This document shows, in pieces, positions 10,117-19,935 of a stretch of 53,582 nt of DNA. Source of the stretch: an uncultured SAR86 cluster bacterium (GTDB lineage Bacteria; Pseudomonadota; Gammaproteobacteria; Magnimaribacterales; AG-339-G14); assembly GCA_902627595.1 (NCBI GenBank), contig CACOJO010000007.1, positions 1 through 53,582 of the forward strand. Reading direction: 5' to 3'. The notes under the pieces were generated by a model, which did no database searches, was not told the DNA's origin, and saw nothing but the letters and a program-made list of their open reading frames with translations. Made by a program: the position numbers and the translations under genes. Every line of letters begins with the position of its first letter. Position 1 is the stretch's first letter.

Positions 10117-10890
10117 ATGAAATTTTATTCAAAACTTTTTTTGGTATCGTTTATTTTATTTTTAGTCAGTTGTGCTGCTCGAGAAAAAGCAGAACCAGTG
10201 ACTCCTGCTATGCAAGAAAAAGAAATTTACGATACAGCTCAGGAAAGAATAAAATCTGGAAACTATTCCATGGCAATAAGCTCTTTGGAAATGCTAGAGC
10301 GAAGGTTTCCTTTTGGAAAGTATGCTGAACAAGCACAGGCAGAACTTATATATGCTTACTATGAGAATGGACTTTTCGATGCCTCAGTTGCCGCTGCGGA
10401 AAGATTTATAAGCCTCCATCCTAGACACCCAAACACAGATTATGCTTACTACATGAAAGGTTTAGCAAAGTTTTCCAAAGAGAAAGAATTATTAAGCTCT
10501 GTTCCACTTCTAGGAGAACTTACCTACAAGAGAGATTTAACAAGAGCCAAAACATCTTTTGAGGAATTAACAGAATTTATTTCAAGATTTCCAGAAAGCA
10601 ATTATGTTGATGATGCAAAAAGAAGAATGTTTTTTCTAAGAAATTTGATTGCAAAGCAAGAAATCGAAGTGGCAGAATTTTATATTCAAAGAAAAGCTTA
10701 CATTGCAGCTATTTCTCGTGCAGATTACATTATTGCTAATCTGCCTAATTCAAAAGAAGTAAGAAGAGCTTTAGAAATAAAAGTTCAAGCTTATGGCTTA
10801 ATGGGAAAAGACAGTCTTAAAAAACAAGCTTCAAAAGTTTTACAAAATTTTATAGACGCTGCTAAGAAAAAAGAAACAGCAAAATCCTAA
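10117..10890 (+). CDS. bamD: Outer-membrane assembly lipoprotein BamD
   Basis: An essential lipoprotein of the BAM complex that docks with BamA and folds outer-membrane proteins. The signal peptide ends in lipobox LVSC with the acylated Cys at 19. Tetratricopeptide helices follow, for example YDTAQERIKSGNYSMAI and YYENGLFDASVAAAERFI, the ComL/YfiO pattern. Its 257 residues are normal. It is divergent from rluD, so the two promoters must share or overlap the 22-base gap. Confidence 0.95.
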   Translation: MKFYSKLFLVSFILFLVSCAAREKAEPVTPAMQEKEIYDTAQERIKSGNYSMAISSLEMLERRFPFGKYAEQAQAELIYAYYENGLFDASVAAAERFISLHPRHPNTDYAYYMKGLAKFSKEKELLSSVPLLGELTYKRDLTRAKTSFEELTEFISRFPESNYVDDAKRRMFFLRNLIAKQEIEVAEFYIQRKAYIAAISRADYIIANLPNSKEVRRALEIKVQAYGLMGKDSLKKQASKVLQNFIDAAKKKETAKS

Positions 10891-10892
10891 AA

Positions 10893-11090
10893 ATGCTCAT
10901 AAAAGTAATAGTGGTATTAGCTTTTGTTGGAATTCTTTCTGGCTTGGCAAAACTTTTAAGACAAGAAGAAATTGATCTGGATAACCTCAATAAAGAATTG
11001 GTAAAGTGCAGTGTTTGCGGAGACTATCTTCCGCGAAACGAATCAGCAAAGTCGTCTGAAAATTTTTGTTGCAAAAATTGTCAGACTTAA
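10893..11090 (+). CDS. Small membrane protein with a C-terminal zinc-ribbon (PP0621-like)
   Basis: A 65-residue protein beginning two bases after bamD. An N-terminal transmembrane helix (residues 2-18) is followed by a short charged linker and a four-cysteine pattern CSVCGDYLP...CCKNC, consistent with a zinc ribbon. It resembles the small PP0621-type proteins of proteobacteria. Function unknown. Its stop codon shares a TTAA with the stop of the convergent gene. Confidence 0.75.
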   Translation: MLIKVIVVLAFVGILSGLAKLLRQEEIDLDNLNKELVKCSVCGDYLPRNESAKSSENFCCKNCQT

Positions 11091-13408
11091 AACTTATATC
11101 TTATCTTGACAATAAACTTATCAAGCGTTTGCTCATTCCAAGCGTTTGCATATAGCCTTTCAAAAGAGTCGGATAGCAATCCAGAGGACTTACCTCCTCT
11201 TGTGTAAACTACATATAAATTTGATAGTGGAGAGAACTCATATTTATATCGAATTTGAAATGCTGTTTCGGATAATTGAAAAGCATTTACAACATCTGCA
11301 GATGATGTCATGTAGCCATTTTGATTAACTCTATAAGACCTAGCATTGTTAGCTTTAATTCCATAAATAAAGGCTTTCAACCTAAATTCTTGATTATTTC
11401 CAGGAAACCAGTCTATGTTTATCCCCGAAGAAAACATTTCTTTATCAAAATATCCAAAAAGGTTCTCCTTTTGCCAAACTTCCCAATTGTTTTCTTTTTG
11501 AAACTCAAAAAAATCTAGAGAAGCTCTAAATTGACTGGATGTGGTTAGTATGAGCCCTAGACCAAAATTAACCGTCTCATGTTGTAAATCAGAGTTTAAG
11601 TCATTAATTCTATATCCACCTGTGGCGAGTCCAAATTTTACATAAGGCCTTATTCTATCTGTTCTCGGAGTGTAATAAGCCATTTGAAAATCATAGTTTG
11701 CTAGACTTTCTATGAAAGGAGCAGCGGCATAATTTCTAGTTTCTGTAAAATTCTTCCCTCTTTTTATGGTGCAGTTGCAATTAAAATTTATATAAGAATT
11801 ATCTCGCATGAATAATTCCAGTTCAGTAATAAAACCAATTCCATTTCCATATCCTTCTGTAGATCTATTGTGCCCACCATTGATTTTTAAAATAGTTTGA
11901 GCAATTTTTGAGTTCTCATCTTTAATCGGACGGATGTATTGTAAAAATCCACCAACACTGATTTTGTTGTATTCTTCAATATAACCCATGTCATTGATAT
12001 TGAAATCTTCATCCAAATAATTGATAGCCCCTAAGAGAAAAAGTTGGTCAGAGAATCCTTTTGTTACAACTACCCTAGCTCCAGTACCAACAGTATCATT
12101 TGAGTTATCTTTGATATTAGCCTGACTTAACCAACCATAAACCCTTGTTGGTGCTGATGGTTTGAAATCAAAATCTACTGTATGAACATAAGCCTCTCTA
12201 TTGATTGAAGGCCTATCAACAGCGGTAACCATATAACCAACTTTTCCATTTGCTTCGGAAATATTCCTTCGATAACGACCTGCAAAATAATCTCTGCCTG
12301 AAGAGTACAAACTGTTTGCTTCAAAAGCTGAGAAAAAACCAAATTCATTTTCTTCTGATTTTTGGGTATACCTTAAAGCGAGATCAATGTCAGAGGAGTC
12401 CACAAGACTATTTTTACACTCGCCTTTTAAAGTCTCATTGATTGGCGAGCATTTATCAGGTATTCCTCCAATTCTCCTAGTATTAACAAAATATAAATTC
12501 CATCCTGTAATTTCAAATAGAGTTTGGTTTTCTGTAAAAAAAGGTCTCTTGTCTTCATAGTAAGTTTCAATTGCAGAAAAATTTACAATCAAATCATCGC
12601 TTTCAACTTGTCCGAAATCTGGATTGAGAGACACATCTAACTTTGACTCAGAATTAATATCCCAAAAAATTTCTCCCCCGAAATTTATATTTCTATTATT
12701 TTCTACAAAATTATTGGTAAAACTCAAATAAGGGAAATAATCTACTCTTGAAGATTTAATATCTTTTGGATTATCGATTTTTACCGAAGAAAACTTTGAT
12801 AAGAAAGGAGACTGTTCAGCCCAAAGTCCCGGATAATTATAGAATTTATTTTCAGAATGATGTCGTCTTACAAAAGTCACCTTCACTTCCCTTTTATCTC
12901 CCTCAATGTAATTCATAGGAGCCACTTCCCAAGGAATGAAAAACTCTGAGAACCAAGCATTATCTGTTTGATGAGTTTTTGCGTACCAAATGGCGTCCCA
13001 ACTGCTCGAAAGTTCATTTTCATTAGTTATTACTGCATCTCGCAAAGTATCCCCAAGTGTTACAGAAAACTCATAGGCAACAGTTGCATTCCCATCAAAA
13101 TCTATCATGATGAAGTTTCTATCGGCATCGACAAACCACTTATCTCTAGGGTGTCTTAAGGGAGTATGAGTCTCAATTGGCTGTTCGTTCTCAAAACCAA
13201 TGTAAATTCCTTTATCATCGGAAAAAATCTTAACTTCAGTTTTAAACTTTGGCTTTGATTTATCATTAGGATAAACAGTGACAAAGTCAGTGATCAAAGT
13301 TGCTTTTTGCCACTCAGACTCTTCTAATTTTCCATCTACATTAATCGAAGCAGCTAAAAAACTCGAAAACAGACAGAAAGTTAAAATACTTGTTATTTTA
13401 TTTTTCAT
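11087..13408 (-). CDS. DUF5916 outer-membrane barrel protein with N-terminal CBM9-like domain
   Basis: About 770 residues with a cleavable signal (MKNKITSILTFCLFSSFLAA). Residues of about 25-190 look like the carbohydrate-binding family 9/DOMON-like domain that begins DUF5916 proteins (INVDGKLEESEW, FIPWEVAPM). The remainder is alternating-strand, Tyr/Phe-rich sequence ending KFIVKIRYKF, typical of an outer-membrane barrel. An in-frame ATG nine bases upstream (13417) is possible, but GGA precedes the chosen one. It overlaps the upstream flavin-reductase gene, suggesting co-translation. Ligand unknown; sugar or oligosaccharide binding is a family-level guess. Confidence 0.8.
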   Translation of the reverse strand: MKNKITSILTFCLFSSFLAASINVDGKLEESEWQKATLITDFVTVYPNDKSKPKFKTEVKIFSDDKGIYIGFENEQPIETHTPLRHPRDKWFVDADRNFIMIDFDGNATVAYEFSVTLGDTLRDAVITNENELSSSWDAIWYAKTHQTDNAWFSEFFIPWEVAPMNYIEGDKREVKVTFVRRHHSENKFYNYPGLWAEQSPFLSKFSSVKIDNPKDIKSSRVDYFPYLSFTNNFVENNRNINFGGEIFWDINSESKLDVSLNPDFGQVESDDLIVNFSAIETYYEDKRPFFTENQTLFEITGWNLYFVNTRRIGGIPDKCSPINETLKGECKNSLVDSSDIDLALRYTQKSEENEFGFFSAFEANSLYSSGRDYFAGRYRRNISEANGKVGYMVTAVDRPSINREAYVHTVDFDFKPSAPTRVYGWLSQANIKDNSNDTVGTGARVVVTKGFSDQLFLLGAINYLDEDFNINDMGYIEEYNKISVGGFLQYIRPIKDENSKIAQTILKINGGHNRSTEGYGNGIGFITELELFMRDNSYINFNCNCTIKRGKNFTETRNYAAAPFIESLANYDFQMAYYTPRTDRIRPYVKFGLATGGYRINDLNSDLQHETVNFGLGLILTTSSQFRASLDFFEFQKENNWEVWQKENLFGYFDKEMFSSGINIDWFPGNNQEFRLKAFIYGIKANNARSYRVNQNGYMTSSADVVNAFQLSETAFQIRYKYEFSPLSNLYVVYTRGGKSSGLLSDSFERLYANAWNEQTLDKFIVKIRYKF

Positions 13409-13856
13409 ATTTTCCATCTTGATATATAAGTGGATTGATTTTTCCTGAATGATAGAGATTATCTACTTCACCAATAATCAAAGAGTGAGAATATAAAGGT
13501 ACTGTTTTTTTACATGTACAAAATAAATTTGATTGAGCGTTTTCAAGAAATGGAACTTCTGTAAGGTTCCAGTCAGGATGATTAAATCTAATTTGCCCTT
13601 CTTCAGAACCACTACAAATTTCTGCAATATTTACTTGCTCTGAAGTTAAAAGATTTAAAGAAAATTTACTGTTTACTTTCAAAAGATCATGAATTCCAGC
13701 ACTTTGGTTCACACTTACAGCCATAGACATTGGGTCAAGGGATAGGGAAAAAACCGATGAAACTGTCATTGCATGCCGTTGCTCACCGTTTTCAGCAGCT
13801 AAAACAAAAACATTTTGCTTTGTCGTTCTAAGAACTTCTAGAAATTTTTCTTTCAA
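13398..13856 (-). CDS. Flavin reductase-like domain protein
   Basis: A 152-residue FMN-binding split-barrel protein. RHAMTVSSVFSLSLDPMSMAVSV and FSLNLLTSEQ are typical of flavin reductases that use NAD(P)H to supply reduced flavin to a partner monooxygenase, though no monooxygenase is near. Two Cys (FCTCKK) sit close together in the second half. It is the first gene of a two-gene leftward unit, overlapping the DUF5916 gene by about 10-20 bases depending on that start. Substrate and partner unknown. Confidence 0.82.
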   Translation of the reverse strand: MKEKFLEVLRTTKQNVFVLAAENGEQRHAMTVSSVFSLSLDPMSMAVSVNQSAGIHDLLKVNSKFSLNLLTSEQVNIAEICSGSEEGQIRFNHPDWNLTEVPFLENAQSNLFCTCKKTVPLYSHSLIIGEVDNLYHSGKINPLIYQDGKYEK

Positions 13857-13912
13857 AGTAGATAAATAGGTAAATTTAAAAACAAATTATGTCATGTATT
13901 ATCATAAATGAA

Positions 13913-14494
13913 ATGAAGAAAGAAAAAAAAGGTGAAATCAGAATCATTGGAGGAAAATGGAAAGGTAAAAAAATTTTCTTCGACTTAAATGATGACTTAA
14001 GGCCAACTCCGGATAGAGCAAAAGAAACTTTGTTTAATTGGTTGGGACAGGATTTAAGTGAAATGTATTGTCTGGATCTATTTTCTGGGACTGGGGCATT
14101 AGGTTTGGAAGCTTATTCCAGAGGCGCAAAAAAGGTAACTTTCGTTGAAAAAAATAAAAAGTATCTGCAGAAAATAAAAAAAGTTTATTTAGAGATGAGC
14201 AAAAAAGAAGACTGTTATTTCTTTTGCTCAGAATGCTTAGAATGGGTAAAAAATAATAATGTTCAGACCAAATACGATTTAATCTTTATTGATCCGCCTT
14301 TCAATAAAAATTTAATTGATGATTTGCTTACAGGAATTTTAGAAAAAAAACTTCTATCTAAAGGTGGAAGAATTTATTTTGAATTTGAAAAAGAATTAAA
14401 TCTTAAAATTCCAAAATCTTTAAATTTAAAAAAGAAAAAAAATTTAGGAAGAAAAAGTTATGTGCTTACAGAGATTACTTGCCTTTCTTCATAG
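13913..14494 (+). CDS. rsmD: 16S rRNA (guanine966-N2)-methyltransferase RsmD
   Basis: Methylates G966 of 16S rRNA using S-adenosylmethionine. [13 protein letters not shown] opens the protein; [19 protein letters not shown] is the SAM-binding loop, and FIDPPFNK is the N6/N2-methyltransferase (D/N)PPF catalytic motif. The ATG at 13913 gives the usual RsmD N-terminus; an upstream ATG at 13889 would add eight residues that do not look conserved. The 3' end overlaps the rho stop by 20 bases on the opposite strand. Confidence 0.93.
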   Translation: MKKEKKGEIRIIGGKWKGKKIFFDLNDDLRPTPDRAKETLFNWLGQDLSEMYCLDLFSGTGALGLEAYSRGAKKVTFVEKNKKYLQKIKKVYLEMSKKEDCYFFCSECLEWVKNNNVQTKYDLIFIDPPFNKNLIDDLLTGILEKKLLSKGGRIYFEFEKELNLKIPKSLNLKKKKNLGRKSYVLTEITCLSS

Positions 14495-15737
14495 AGTCGA
14501 AAAATTCACTGTTGGTTTTATGTTTGCTTAATTTGTCAATTAACCAATCAGTAGCATCTATATCTTCCATTTCGTGAAGTAGTTTTCTTAGGATATTAAT
14601 CCTTGCAAGCTCTGCGTCATCGGTAATAAGTTCTTCTCTTCTAGTTCCCGATCTTCGAATATTGATTGCAGGGAATATTCTCTTTTCGGCAATGGCTCGA
14701 TCCAAGTGAATTTCTTGGTTACCAGTTCCCTTGAATTCTTCAAAAATTACCTCGTCCATCCTAGAACCTGTATCAATTAATGCAGTGGCAATTATTGTCA
14801 AACTTCCGCCGCCTTCTATATTTCTAGCTGCTCCAAAAAATCTTTTTGGTTTTTCTAGAGCATTTGCATCGACTCCTCCTGTTAAAATTTTTCCTGAGGC
14901 TGCTTGAGTTGAATTATAAGCTCTAGCTAATCTAGTAATTGAGTCGAGTAAAATTATAACGTCATGTTTCTTCTCAACTAATCTTTTAGCTTTGGCAATT
15001 ACCATTTCTGCAACTTGAACATGTCGAGAAGGAGGTTCGTCAAAAGTACTTGCAACAACTTCTCCCCTTACAGATCTTTTCATATCCGTAACTTCTTCAG
15101 GTCTTTCATCAACTAGTAAGACCATCAATTTACTTTCAGGGCTATTTTTTTCAATAGAATGAGCAATTGATTGCATTAAAAGCGTCTTACCGGCTTTAGG
15201 AGGTGAGACAATCAATCCTCTTTGGCCTTTCCCTGTAGGCGATACCAAATCAATTATTCTTGCAGAAAGATCCTCGGTAGTCCCATTGCCTGATTCCATG
15301 ATAATTCTTTCTTCTGGAAATAGCGGAGTGAGATTTTCAAAAGCAACTTTATTTTTTGTTTTATCTGAGGGCTCAAAATTTATTTGATCTATTTTGAGTA
15401 AGGCAAAATATCTTTCACCGTCTTTCGGGGGTCGAATGTTTCCAGAAATTGAGTCACCTGTTTTTAAACCAAATCTTCTTATTTGACTCGGCGAGACATA
15501 TATATCGTCTGGGCCGGCAAGGTAAGAAGAAGATGGCGATCTTAAAAATCCAAAACCATCATTTAAAATCTCTAGAACGCCTTCCCCTTCGATATCCTCT
15601 CCACCATTTGAATGAGTTTTTAAAATATTAAAAATGACGTCTTGTTTTTTTTGACGAGATAAATTTTCAATACCCATACCTTCAGCGATAGTGAGTAATT
15701 CTTCGACTGGTTTTGCTTTAAGTTCCCCTAAATGCAT
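14475..15737 (-). CDS. rho: Transcription termination factor Rho
   Basis: A 420-residue RNA-dependent hexameric ATPase that ends transcription. The N-terminal helical domain and the cold-shock-like RNA-binding domain (GFGFLRS, about residues 61-67) precede the ATPase core; Walker A is PPKAGKT (KAGKT at 181-185), with [12 protein letters not shown] and [13 protein letters not shown] following. Length is as in E. coli. It lies downstream of trxA, the conserved trxA-rho order. It is likely the main terminator of this compact genome, where intrinsic terminators are scarce. Confidence 0.98.
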   Translation of the reverse strand: MHLGELKAKPVEELLTIAEGMGIENLSRQKKQDVIFNILKTHSNGGEDIEGEGVLEILNDGFGFLRSPSSSYLAGPDDIYVSPSQIRRFGLKTGDSISGNIRPPKDGERYFALLKIDQINFEPSDKTKNKVAFENLTPLFPEERIIMESGNGTTEDLSARIIDLVSPTGKGQRGLIVSPPKAGKTLLMQSIAHSIEKNSPESKLMVLLVDERPEEVTDMKRSVRGEVVASTFDEPPSRHVQVAEMVIAKAKRLVEKKHDVIILLDSITRLARAYNSTQAASGKILTGGVDANALEKPKRFFGAARNIEGGGSLTIIATALIDTGSRMDEVIFEEFKGTGNQEIHLDRAIAEKRIFPAINIRRSGTRREELITDDAELARINILRKLLHEMEDIDATDWLIDKLSKHKTNSEFFDSMKKGK

Positions 15738-15775
15738 TTTTTTAAATGTTTGTATTAATTAAAGATAATGAGTAT

Positions 15776-15798
15776 TTCTACTGAAAGTAGAAGTGCAA
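15776..15798 (-). promoter_or_regulatory. Palindrome and -35-like box in the rho leader
   Basis: A perfect 7-bp inverted repeat with a 3-base loop (15776-15792) is directly preceded on the minus strand by TTGCAC (15793-15798), and AATACT follows at a -10-like spacing. It could be a rho promoter with a symmetric operator in the spacer, or an RNA hairpin in the rho leader. It lies in the 101-base trxA-rho gap. Confidence 0.35.
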
Positions 15799-15838
15799 TG
15801 TACCACTATAGAAATTACGAGTCTAGTTTTTTTGGGTG

Positions 15839-16162
15839 TTAAATATGTTCGTTAATAAATTCTTGAAGTTGATTTTTTGTTAAAGCTCCAATCCTTTGGT
15901 CAATGGGTTGACCATTTTTGAAAAGTATTAGTGTAGGTATGCTCATTACGTTTTGTTTAGCAGCTGAGTCCCTATTAGAGTCTACGTCTACCTTGCCAAT
16001 GGTTAATTTACCTTCGAGCTCAACTGCAAGCTCTTCTAAAACTGGAGCAACCATTTTGCAAGGTCCGCACCATTCAGCCCAATAATCAACAAGCACTGGA
16101 ACTGAAGAACTTGAAAGAGTTTCTTCTAGATTTTCATCTGTAAGTTCGATGGGTTTAGACAT
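15839..16162 (-). CDS. trxA: Thioredoxin 1
   Basis: A 107-residue cytoplasmic dithiol reductant with active site WCGPC in YWAEWCGPCKMVAPVLEEL, and the cis-proline loop SIPTLILF. It recycles ribonucleotide reductase, methionine sulfoxide reductase and other targets. In the classical pathway thioredoxin also feeds electrons to the membrane part of DsbD; here only a DsbD alpha domain is encoded nearby. It lies between ilvD and rho, all leftward. Confidence 0.97.
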   Translation of the reverse strand: MSKPIELTDENLEETLSSSSVPVLVDYWAEWCGPCKMVAPVLEELAVELEGKLTIGKVDVDSNRDSAAKQNVMSIPTLILFKNGQPIDQRIGALTKNQLQEFINEHI

Positions 16163-16202
16163 AGATTTATTATGAGGGTGTATTTAAATAAAACAAGTTT
16201 TT

Positions 16203-17870
16203 TTAATCTGTAACTGCTCCTTCTGAAGCTGATTTCACCATTTTAGCATACTTCGCCAATACTCCTTTTTTAGGAATTGGCTTTGGATTTTCCCAATTTT
16301 TCTTTCTTTTTTCGATTTCATTTAATGAAATGTCTGCATCAATGGTTCCTTTAGAGGCATCTATTGTAATCTTATCGCCATCTTCTAAAAGACCTATTAA
16401 CCCGCCTTTTGCAGCTTCAGGAGTCACATGGCCAACTACAAACCCATGAGAACCGCCAGAGAATCTTCCATCAGTAATAAAAGCAACTTTGTCACCCAGG
16501 CCTTGACCCATAATTGCTGAAGTTGGTTTGAGCATTTCTCTCATACCTGGGCCACCAACCGGTCCTTCGTATCTAACAACAATTACGTCGCCTTCTTTGA
16601 TTTTTGAACTATAAATGGCTTCTAATGTTTCTTCTTCAGAATTAAAAACTCTAGCTGATCCTGAAAAGCTATGTCCTTCTTTTCCGGTAATTTTTGCAAC
16701 AGCTCCTTCACTAGCAAGGTTTCCTTTTAAGATTTTTAAATGACTATCTTTTTTGATGGGTTTATTTAAAGGCATTATGATTTTTTGCTTTTGAGGATAA
16801 GGTTTCACTTCACTCAAGTTTTCGGACATAGTTTTACCCGTTACTGTTAAAGTATCTCCATGGAGAAGTTTGGCATCTAGCAATGTCTTCATCAAAGGTT
16901 GTATCCCACCAATTTCATTCAACTCTGACATAAGAAAGTGCCCTGAAGGTCTTAAGTCAGCCAACAATGGACTGGTTTTTCCAATTTCTTCAAAATCATC
17001 AATAGTCAAAGGAATATCTACACTTTTTGCCATTGCAAGCAGATGAAGAACAGCATTAGTTGATCCACCTAAAGCTATGACAACCCGAATAGCGTTTTCA
17101 AAAGACTTTCTGGTCATGATGTCCGTTGGTTTGATATCTTTTTCAAGAAGATTATTTATTGCATTTCCAATTTTCTTGCAATCATCTTGTTTATCTATTG
17201 AAACAGCATCTTGTGAACTACTACCAGGCAAACTCATACCTAAAGCTTCAATGGCAGAAGCCATGGTATTAGCGGTATACATTCCGCCACAAGAGCCAGG
17301 GCCAGGCAGCGCTGTTTTTTCTATAGCAATTAATTCTTCTTCAGAAATTTTCTTGCTTGAAAAACTACCAACTCCTTCCATCACGGTAATTAAATCTGTA
17401 TGGTTTGCTCCAGGCTTAATTGAGCCGCCATAAACAAAAATAGATGGCCTGTTTAATCGAGCCAAGCCGATTAGGCAGCCCGGCATATTTTTATCACAAC
17501 CTCCAATTGCAACGACTCCGTCAAAAGACTGACAACCTACAACCGTTTCAATTGAGTCAGCAATAACTTCTCTTGAAACTAATGAATATCTCATTCCTAA
17601 GGTACCCATTGAAATTCCGTCGGAAATAGTGATGGTGTTAAATAATACGGCTTTTAACTCTTCTTGATCAATTGAGTCGCAAACCAATGATGCTAGGTCA
17701 TTGATATGCATATTACATGGCGTAACGTTAGACCACGTAGAAGCAACCCCGACTTGAGGTCTTTTAAAATCATCATCTTGAAAACCCGCAGCCCTTAGCA
17801 TTGACCTAGATGGAGCCTGTTCGGGCCCATCAACCAAAGGAGCTGAATGTTTTCTTTTGTTTATTTTCAT
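16203..17870 (-). CDS. ilvD: Dihydroxy-acid dehydratase
   Basis: An iron-sulfur enzyme that converts dihydroxy-isovalerate and dihydroxy-methylvalerate to the 2-oxo acids, the step after Ilv[11 protein letters not shown] and [14 protein letters not shown] carry the cluster cysteines, and [17 protein letters not shown] lies in the C-terminal domain. At 555 residues it matches the short ilvD/edd-family type. It is 10 kb from ilvBNC and follows a peptide-ABC ATPase by 11 bases, so it is probably co-transcribed with it rather than with the other ilv genes. Confidence 0.97.
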   Translation of the reverse strand: MKINKRKHSAPLVDGPEQAPSRSMLRAAGFQDDDFKRPQVGVASTWSNVTPCNMHINDLASLVCDSIDQEELKAVLFNTITISDGISMGTLGMRYSLVSREVIADSIETVVGCQSFDGVVAIGGCDKNMPGCLIGLARLNRPSIFVYGGSIKPGANHTDLITVMEGVGSFSSKKISEEELIAIEKTALPGPGSCGGMYTANTMASAIEALGMSLPGSSSQDAVSIDKQDDCKKIGNAINNLLEKDIKPTDIMTRKSFENAIRVVIALGGSTNAVLHLLAMAKSVDIPLTIDDFEEIGKTSPLLADLRPSGHFLMSELNEIGGIQPLMKTLLDAKLLHGDTLTVTGKTMSENLSEVKPYPQKQKIIMPLNKPIKKDSHLKILKGNLASEGAVAKITGKEGHSFSGSARVFNSEEETLEAIYSSKIKEGDVIVVRYEGPVGGPGMREMLKPTSAIMGQGLGDKVAFITDGRFSGGSHGFVVGHVTPEAAKGGLIGLLEDGDKITIDASKGTIDADISLNEIEKRKKNWENPKPIPKKGVLAKYAKMVKSASEGAVTD

Positions 17871-17881
17871 AATTTAAAAAA

Positions 17882-19462
17882 TTAATTGTAAGCCGCTTGG
17901 ATTAAAGATTTTGTATATTGCTCTTTAGCGTTATAAAAGATGTCATCTCGCTTACCTTGTTCAACTATTTTACCTGACTTTAGAACAACTATTTCATCTG
18001 CCATTGCATTAATAACCTTCAAATCGTGACTAATCAATAAATAACTCAATCCTCTTTTTGACTGTAAATCTAATAAAAGGTTTATTACTTCCTTTTGGAT
18101 AGAAATATCAAGTGCTGAGGTTGGTTCATCTAAAATAAGAAACTCTGGTTCTAATATTAAGACTTTTGCAAGAGCAATTCTCTGTCTTTGGCCTCCTGAA
18201 AATTCATGAGGAAATTTAGTAATGCAACTTTCATCCATTTTTACGTCTTCAAGAACTTTTAATACTTTCTCTTTTTTTTGTTGAAAAGTTAACGAGGATT
18301 CGTGAATATCAAGCCCTTCTTTAACAATATCAAATATTTTTAATCTAGGAGATAAGGAGCTAAAAGGATCTTGAAAAACTAGTTGACAGTTTTTTTTGAA
18401 ATGTTTTTTCTCTCGATTATTGTAATTTAAGATATTTTTATCTTTGAAAAATATCTTTCCTGAAAATTTTTCGATACCTAAAATCGATCTAGCAAGAGAA
18501 GACTTTCCAGATCCAGACTCTCCAACCAAACCAAGCGCTGAGTTTTTTTGGATAGACAAATTTATATTTTTGAGAGCTGAGAAATTAGAGGTTCTACCAA
18601 TAAAATCCTTTTTTGAGTAATTCAAATACAGAGAGGAAATTTTTAAAATTTCTTCACGCTGCTTGACCACACTTTGTTTGGGTTCCGGTAAAGAATTTAT
18701 TAGCCTATGAGTATATGGATGTTTAGGATTTTGAAAAATTTCATTCATTGAGTTTTCTTCTTTAATCTCACCTTTCTGCATAACCAAAACTCTATCTGAT
18801 ATTTTCCTTACAATATTTAAATCGTGAGAGATGAATACGATACTCATCCCCATTTTTTTTTGAATTTTTTTTAGCAATATTAATAAGCTCTGTTCAACGC
18901 TTACGTCTAACGCGGTAGTTGGTTCGTCAGCAATTAATAAATCTGGTTCATTAGCAATAGCCATTGCAATCATGACTCTTTGTCTTTGTCCTCCTGAAAT
19001 TTGGTGAGGATAAGAGTTAAAGATTTTTTCTGGATCTTCAAATTCAACTTCATCCAAAAGCTCCATGACTTGATTTTTTTTATCAAGTTTTGCTGAAGAG
19101 TAAAAAATGCTTTCTTTGATTTGTTCTCCACATTTCAAGAAGGGATTTAAAGAAGTCATGGGTTCCTGAAAAATCATTGAAATTTTCTTTCCCCTTAACT
19201 TACGCATTTGTGATTTTGTTTTTTTTAGAATATCTTTGCCTTTGAAAAGAATCTTACTTTCACCTCCATGGCCTGCCAAAGGGTATGGAAGTAATTTCAT
19301 AATAGATAAGCCGATGATACTTTTTCCAGAACCCGACTCGCCAACAATTGAAAGTGTTTCGCCCTTAGGAATTGAAAATGAAATATTCGAGGCTGCTAAA
19401 ATTTGACTATCCTTGTTTATATTAAAATAAATGGAGAGATTTTTTACTTCCAAAATATTCAT
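17882..19462 (-). CDS. Tandem ATP-binding protein of a peptide-type ABC transporter (YejF-like)
   Basis: A 526-residue fusion of two ABC ATPase domains. The first has GESGSGKS, signature ISGGQRQR and Walker B LLIADEPTTALDV; the second has GESGSGKS, FSGGQRQR and FLILDEPTSALDI. Each ends in an oligopeptide-transporter tail (HPYTHRLINSLPEP; QYTKSLIQAAY). The arrangement and length match YejF, the ATPase of a microcin C/peptide importer. No permease or binding-protein gene is adjacent, so partners lie elsewhere. Only 14 bases separate it from the divergent gene at 19477. Confidence 0.9.
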   Translation of the reverse strand: MNILEVKNLSIYFNINKDSQILAASNISFSIPKGETLSIVGESGSGKSIIGLSIMKLLPYPLAGHGGESKILFKGKDILKKTKSQMRKLRGKKISMIFQEPMTSLNPFLKCGEQIKESIFYSSAKLDKKNQVMELLDEVEFEDPEKIFNSYPHQISGGQRQRVMIAMAIANEPDLLIADEPTTALDVSVEQSLLILLKKIQKKMGMSIVFISHDLNIVRKISDRVLVMQKGEIKEENSMNEIFQNPKHPYTHRLINSLPEPKQSVVKQREEILKISSLYLNYSKKDFIGRTSNFSALKNINLSIQKNSALGLVGESGSGKSSLARSILGIEKFSGKIFFKDKNILNYNNREKKHFKKNCQLVFQDPFSSLSPRLKIFDIVKEGLDIHESSLTFQQKKEKVLKVLEDVKMDESCITKFPHEFSGGQRQRIALAKVLILEPEFLILDEPTSALDISIQKEVINLLLDLQSKRGLSYLLISHDLKVINAMADEIVVLKSGKIVEQGKRDDIFYNAKEQYTKSLIQAAYN

Positions 19463-19476
19463 ATAATGAAGATTAC

Positions 19477-19914
19477 ATGAAAAATAAATTATTTATAGTT
19501 GGCTTTTTTTCTCTGTTAAATCATGCGCAAATATTCGACTCAAATAATTTTATTCCTACTGTTGATGAGTCTTTTGTGCTTTCTGCTAAATATGAAAGCA
19601 AATACATTGAAGTGGGTTTTAAATTAATGCCTGATACCTATATATATTTGGATAAAATAAATCTTAAAAATATGAATGACTCAAAAATATATTTTGAGCT
19701 AAACGGCAATAAGAAAGAAAAAGATGATCTATTTTTTGGCTTAAGTGAAATTTTTGACTCAGAGTTTAAAATAAAATTTTATCCAAGATATGAAAAAAAA
19801 ATACTCTTAAACTTTCAGGGATGTTACAAAAATAAGGTTTGCTATCCAAACAAAATAAAAAATATCTATATAAAATACGACAAAAAAAGCATATCTTCTG
19901 TGAAAATCGAATAA
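19477..19914 (+). CDS. Stand-alone DsbD alpha (N-terminal) domain, periplasmic
   Basis: A 145-residue exported protein with a short signal peptide (MKNKLFIVGFFSLLNHA). The mature part matches the immunoglobulin-like alpha domain of DsbD: FIPTVDESF at the start, a D-x-YIYLDKI strand, FFGLSEIFD, and FQGCYKNKVCYPNK with Cys116 and Cys122 at the same six-residue spacing as E. coli DsbD Cys103/Cys109. The eight-helix membrane domain and C-terminal thioredoxin-like domain are absent, and aroQ starts 21 bases later, so there is no decayed remainder. Its position before aroQ-accB-accC is where full-length dsbD often lies. Homology is inferred from motifs. Confidence 0.72.
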   Translation: MKNKLFIVGFFSLLNHAQIFDSNNFIPTVDESFVLSAKYESKYIEVGFKLMPDTYIYLDKINLKNMNDSKIYFELNGNKKEKDDLFFGLSEIFDSEFKIKFYPRYEKKILLNFQGCYKNKVCYPNKIKNIYIKYDKKSISSVKIE

Positions 19915-19935
19915 ATATCGGCTAAAATCTAAGAA

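Noticed and set aside
19915..19935. Remnant of a full-length dsbD after the alpha domain
   Set aside because: Only 21 bases lie before aroQ, and they show no coding remnant of the membrane or thioredoxin-like domains.
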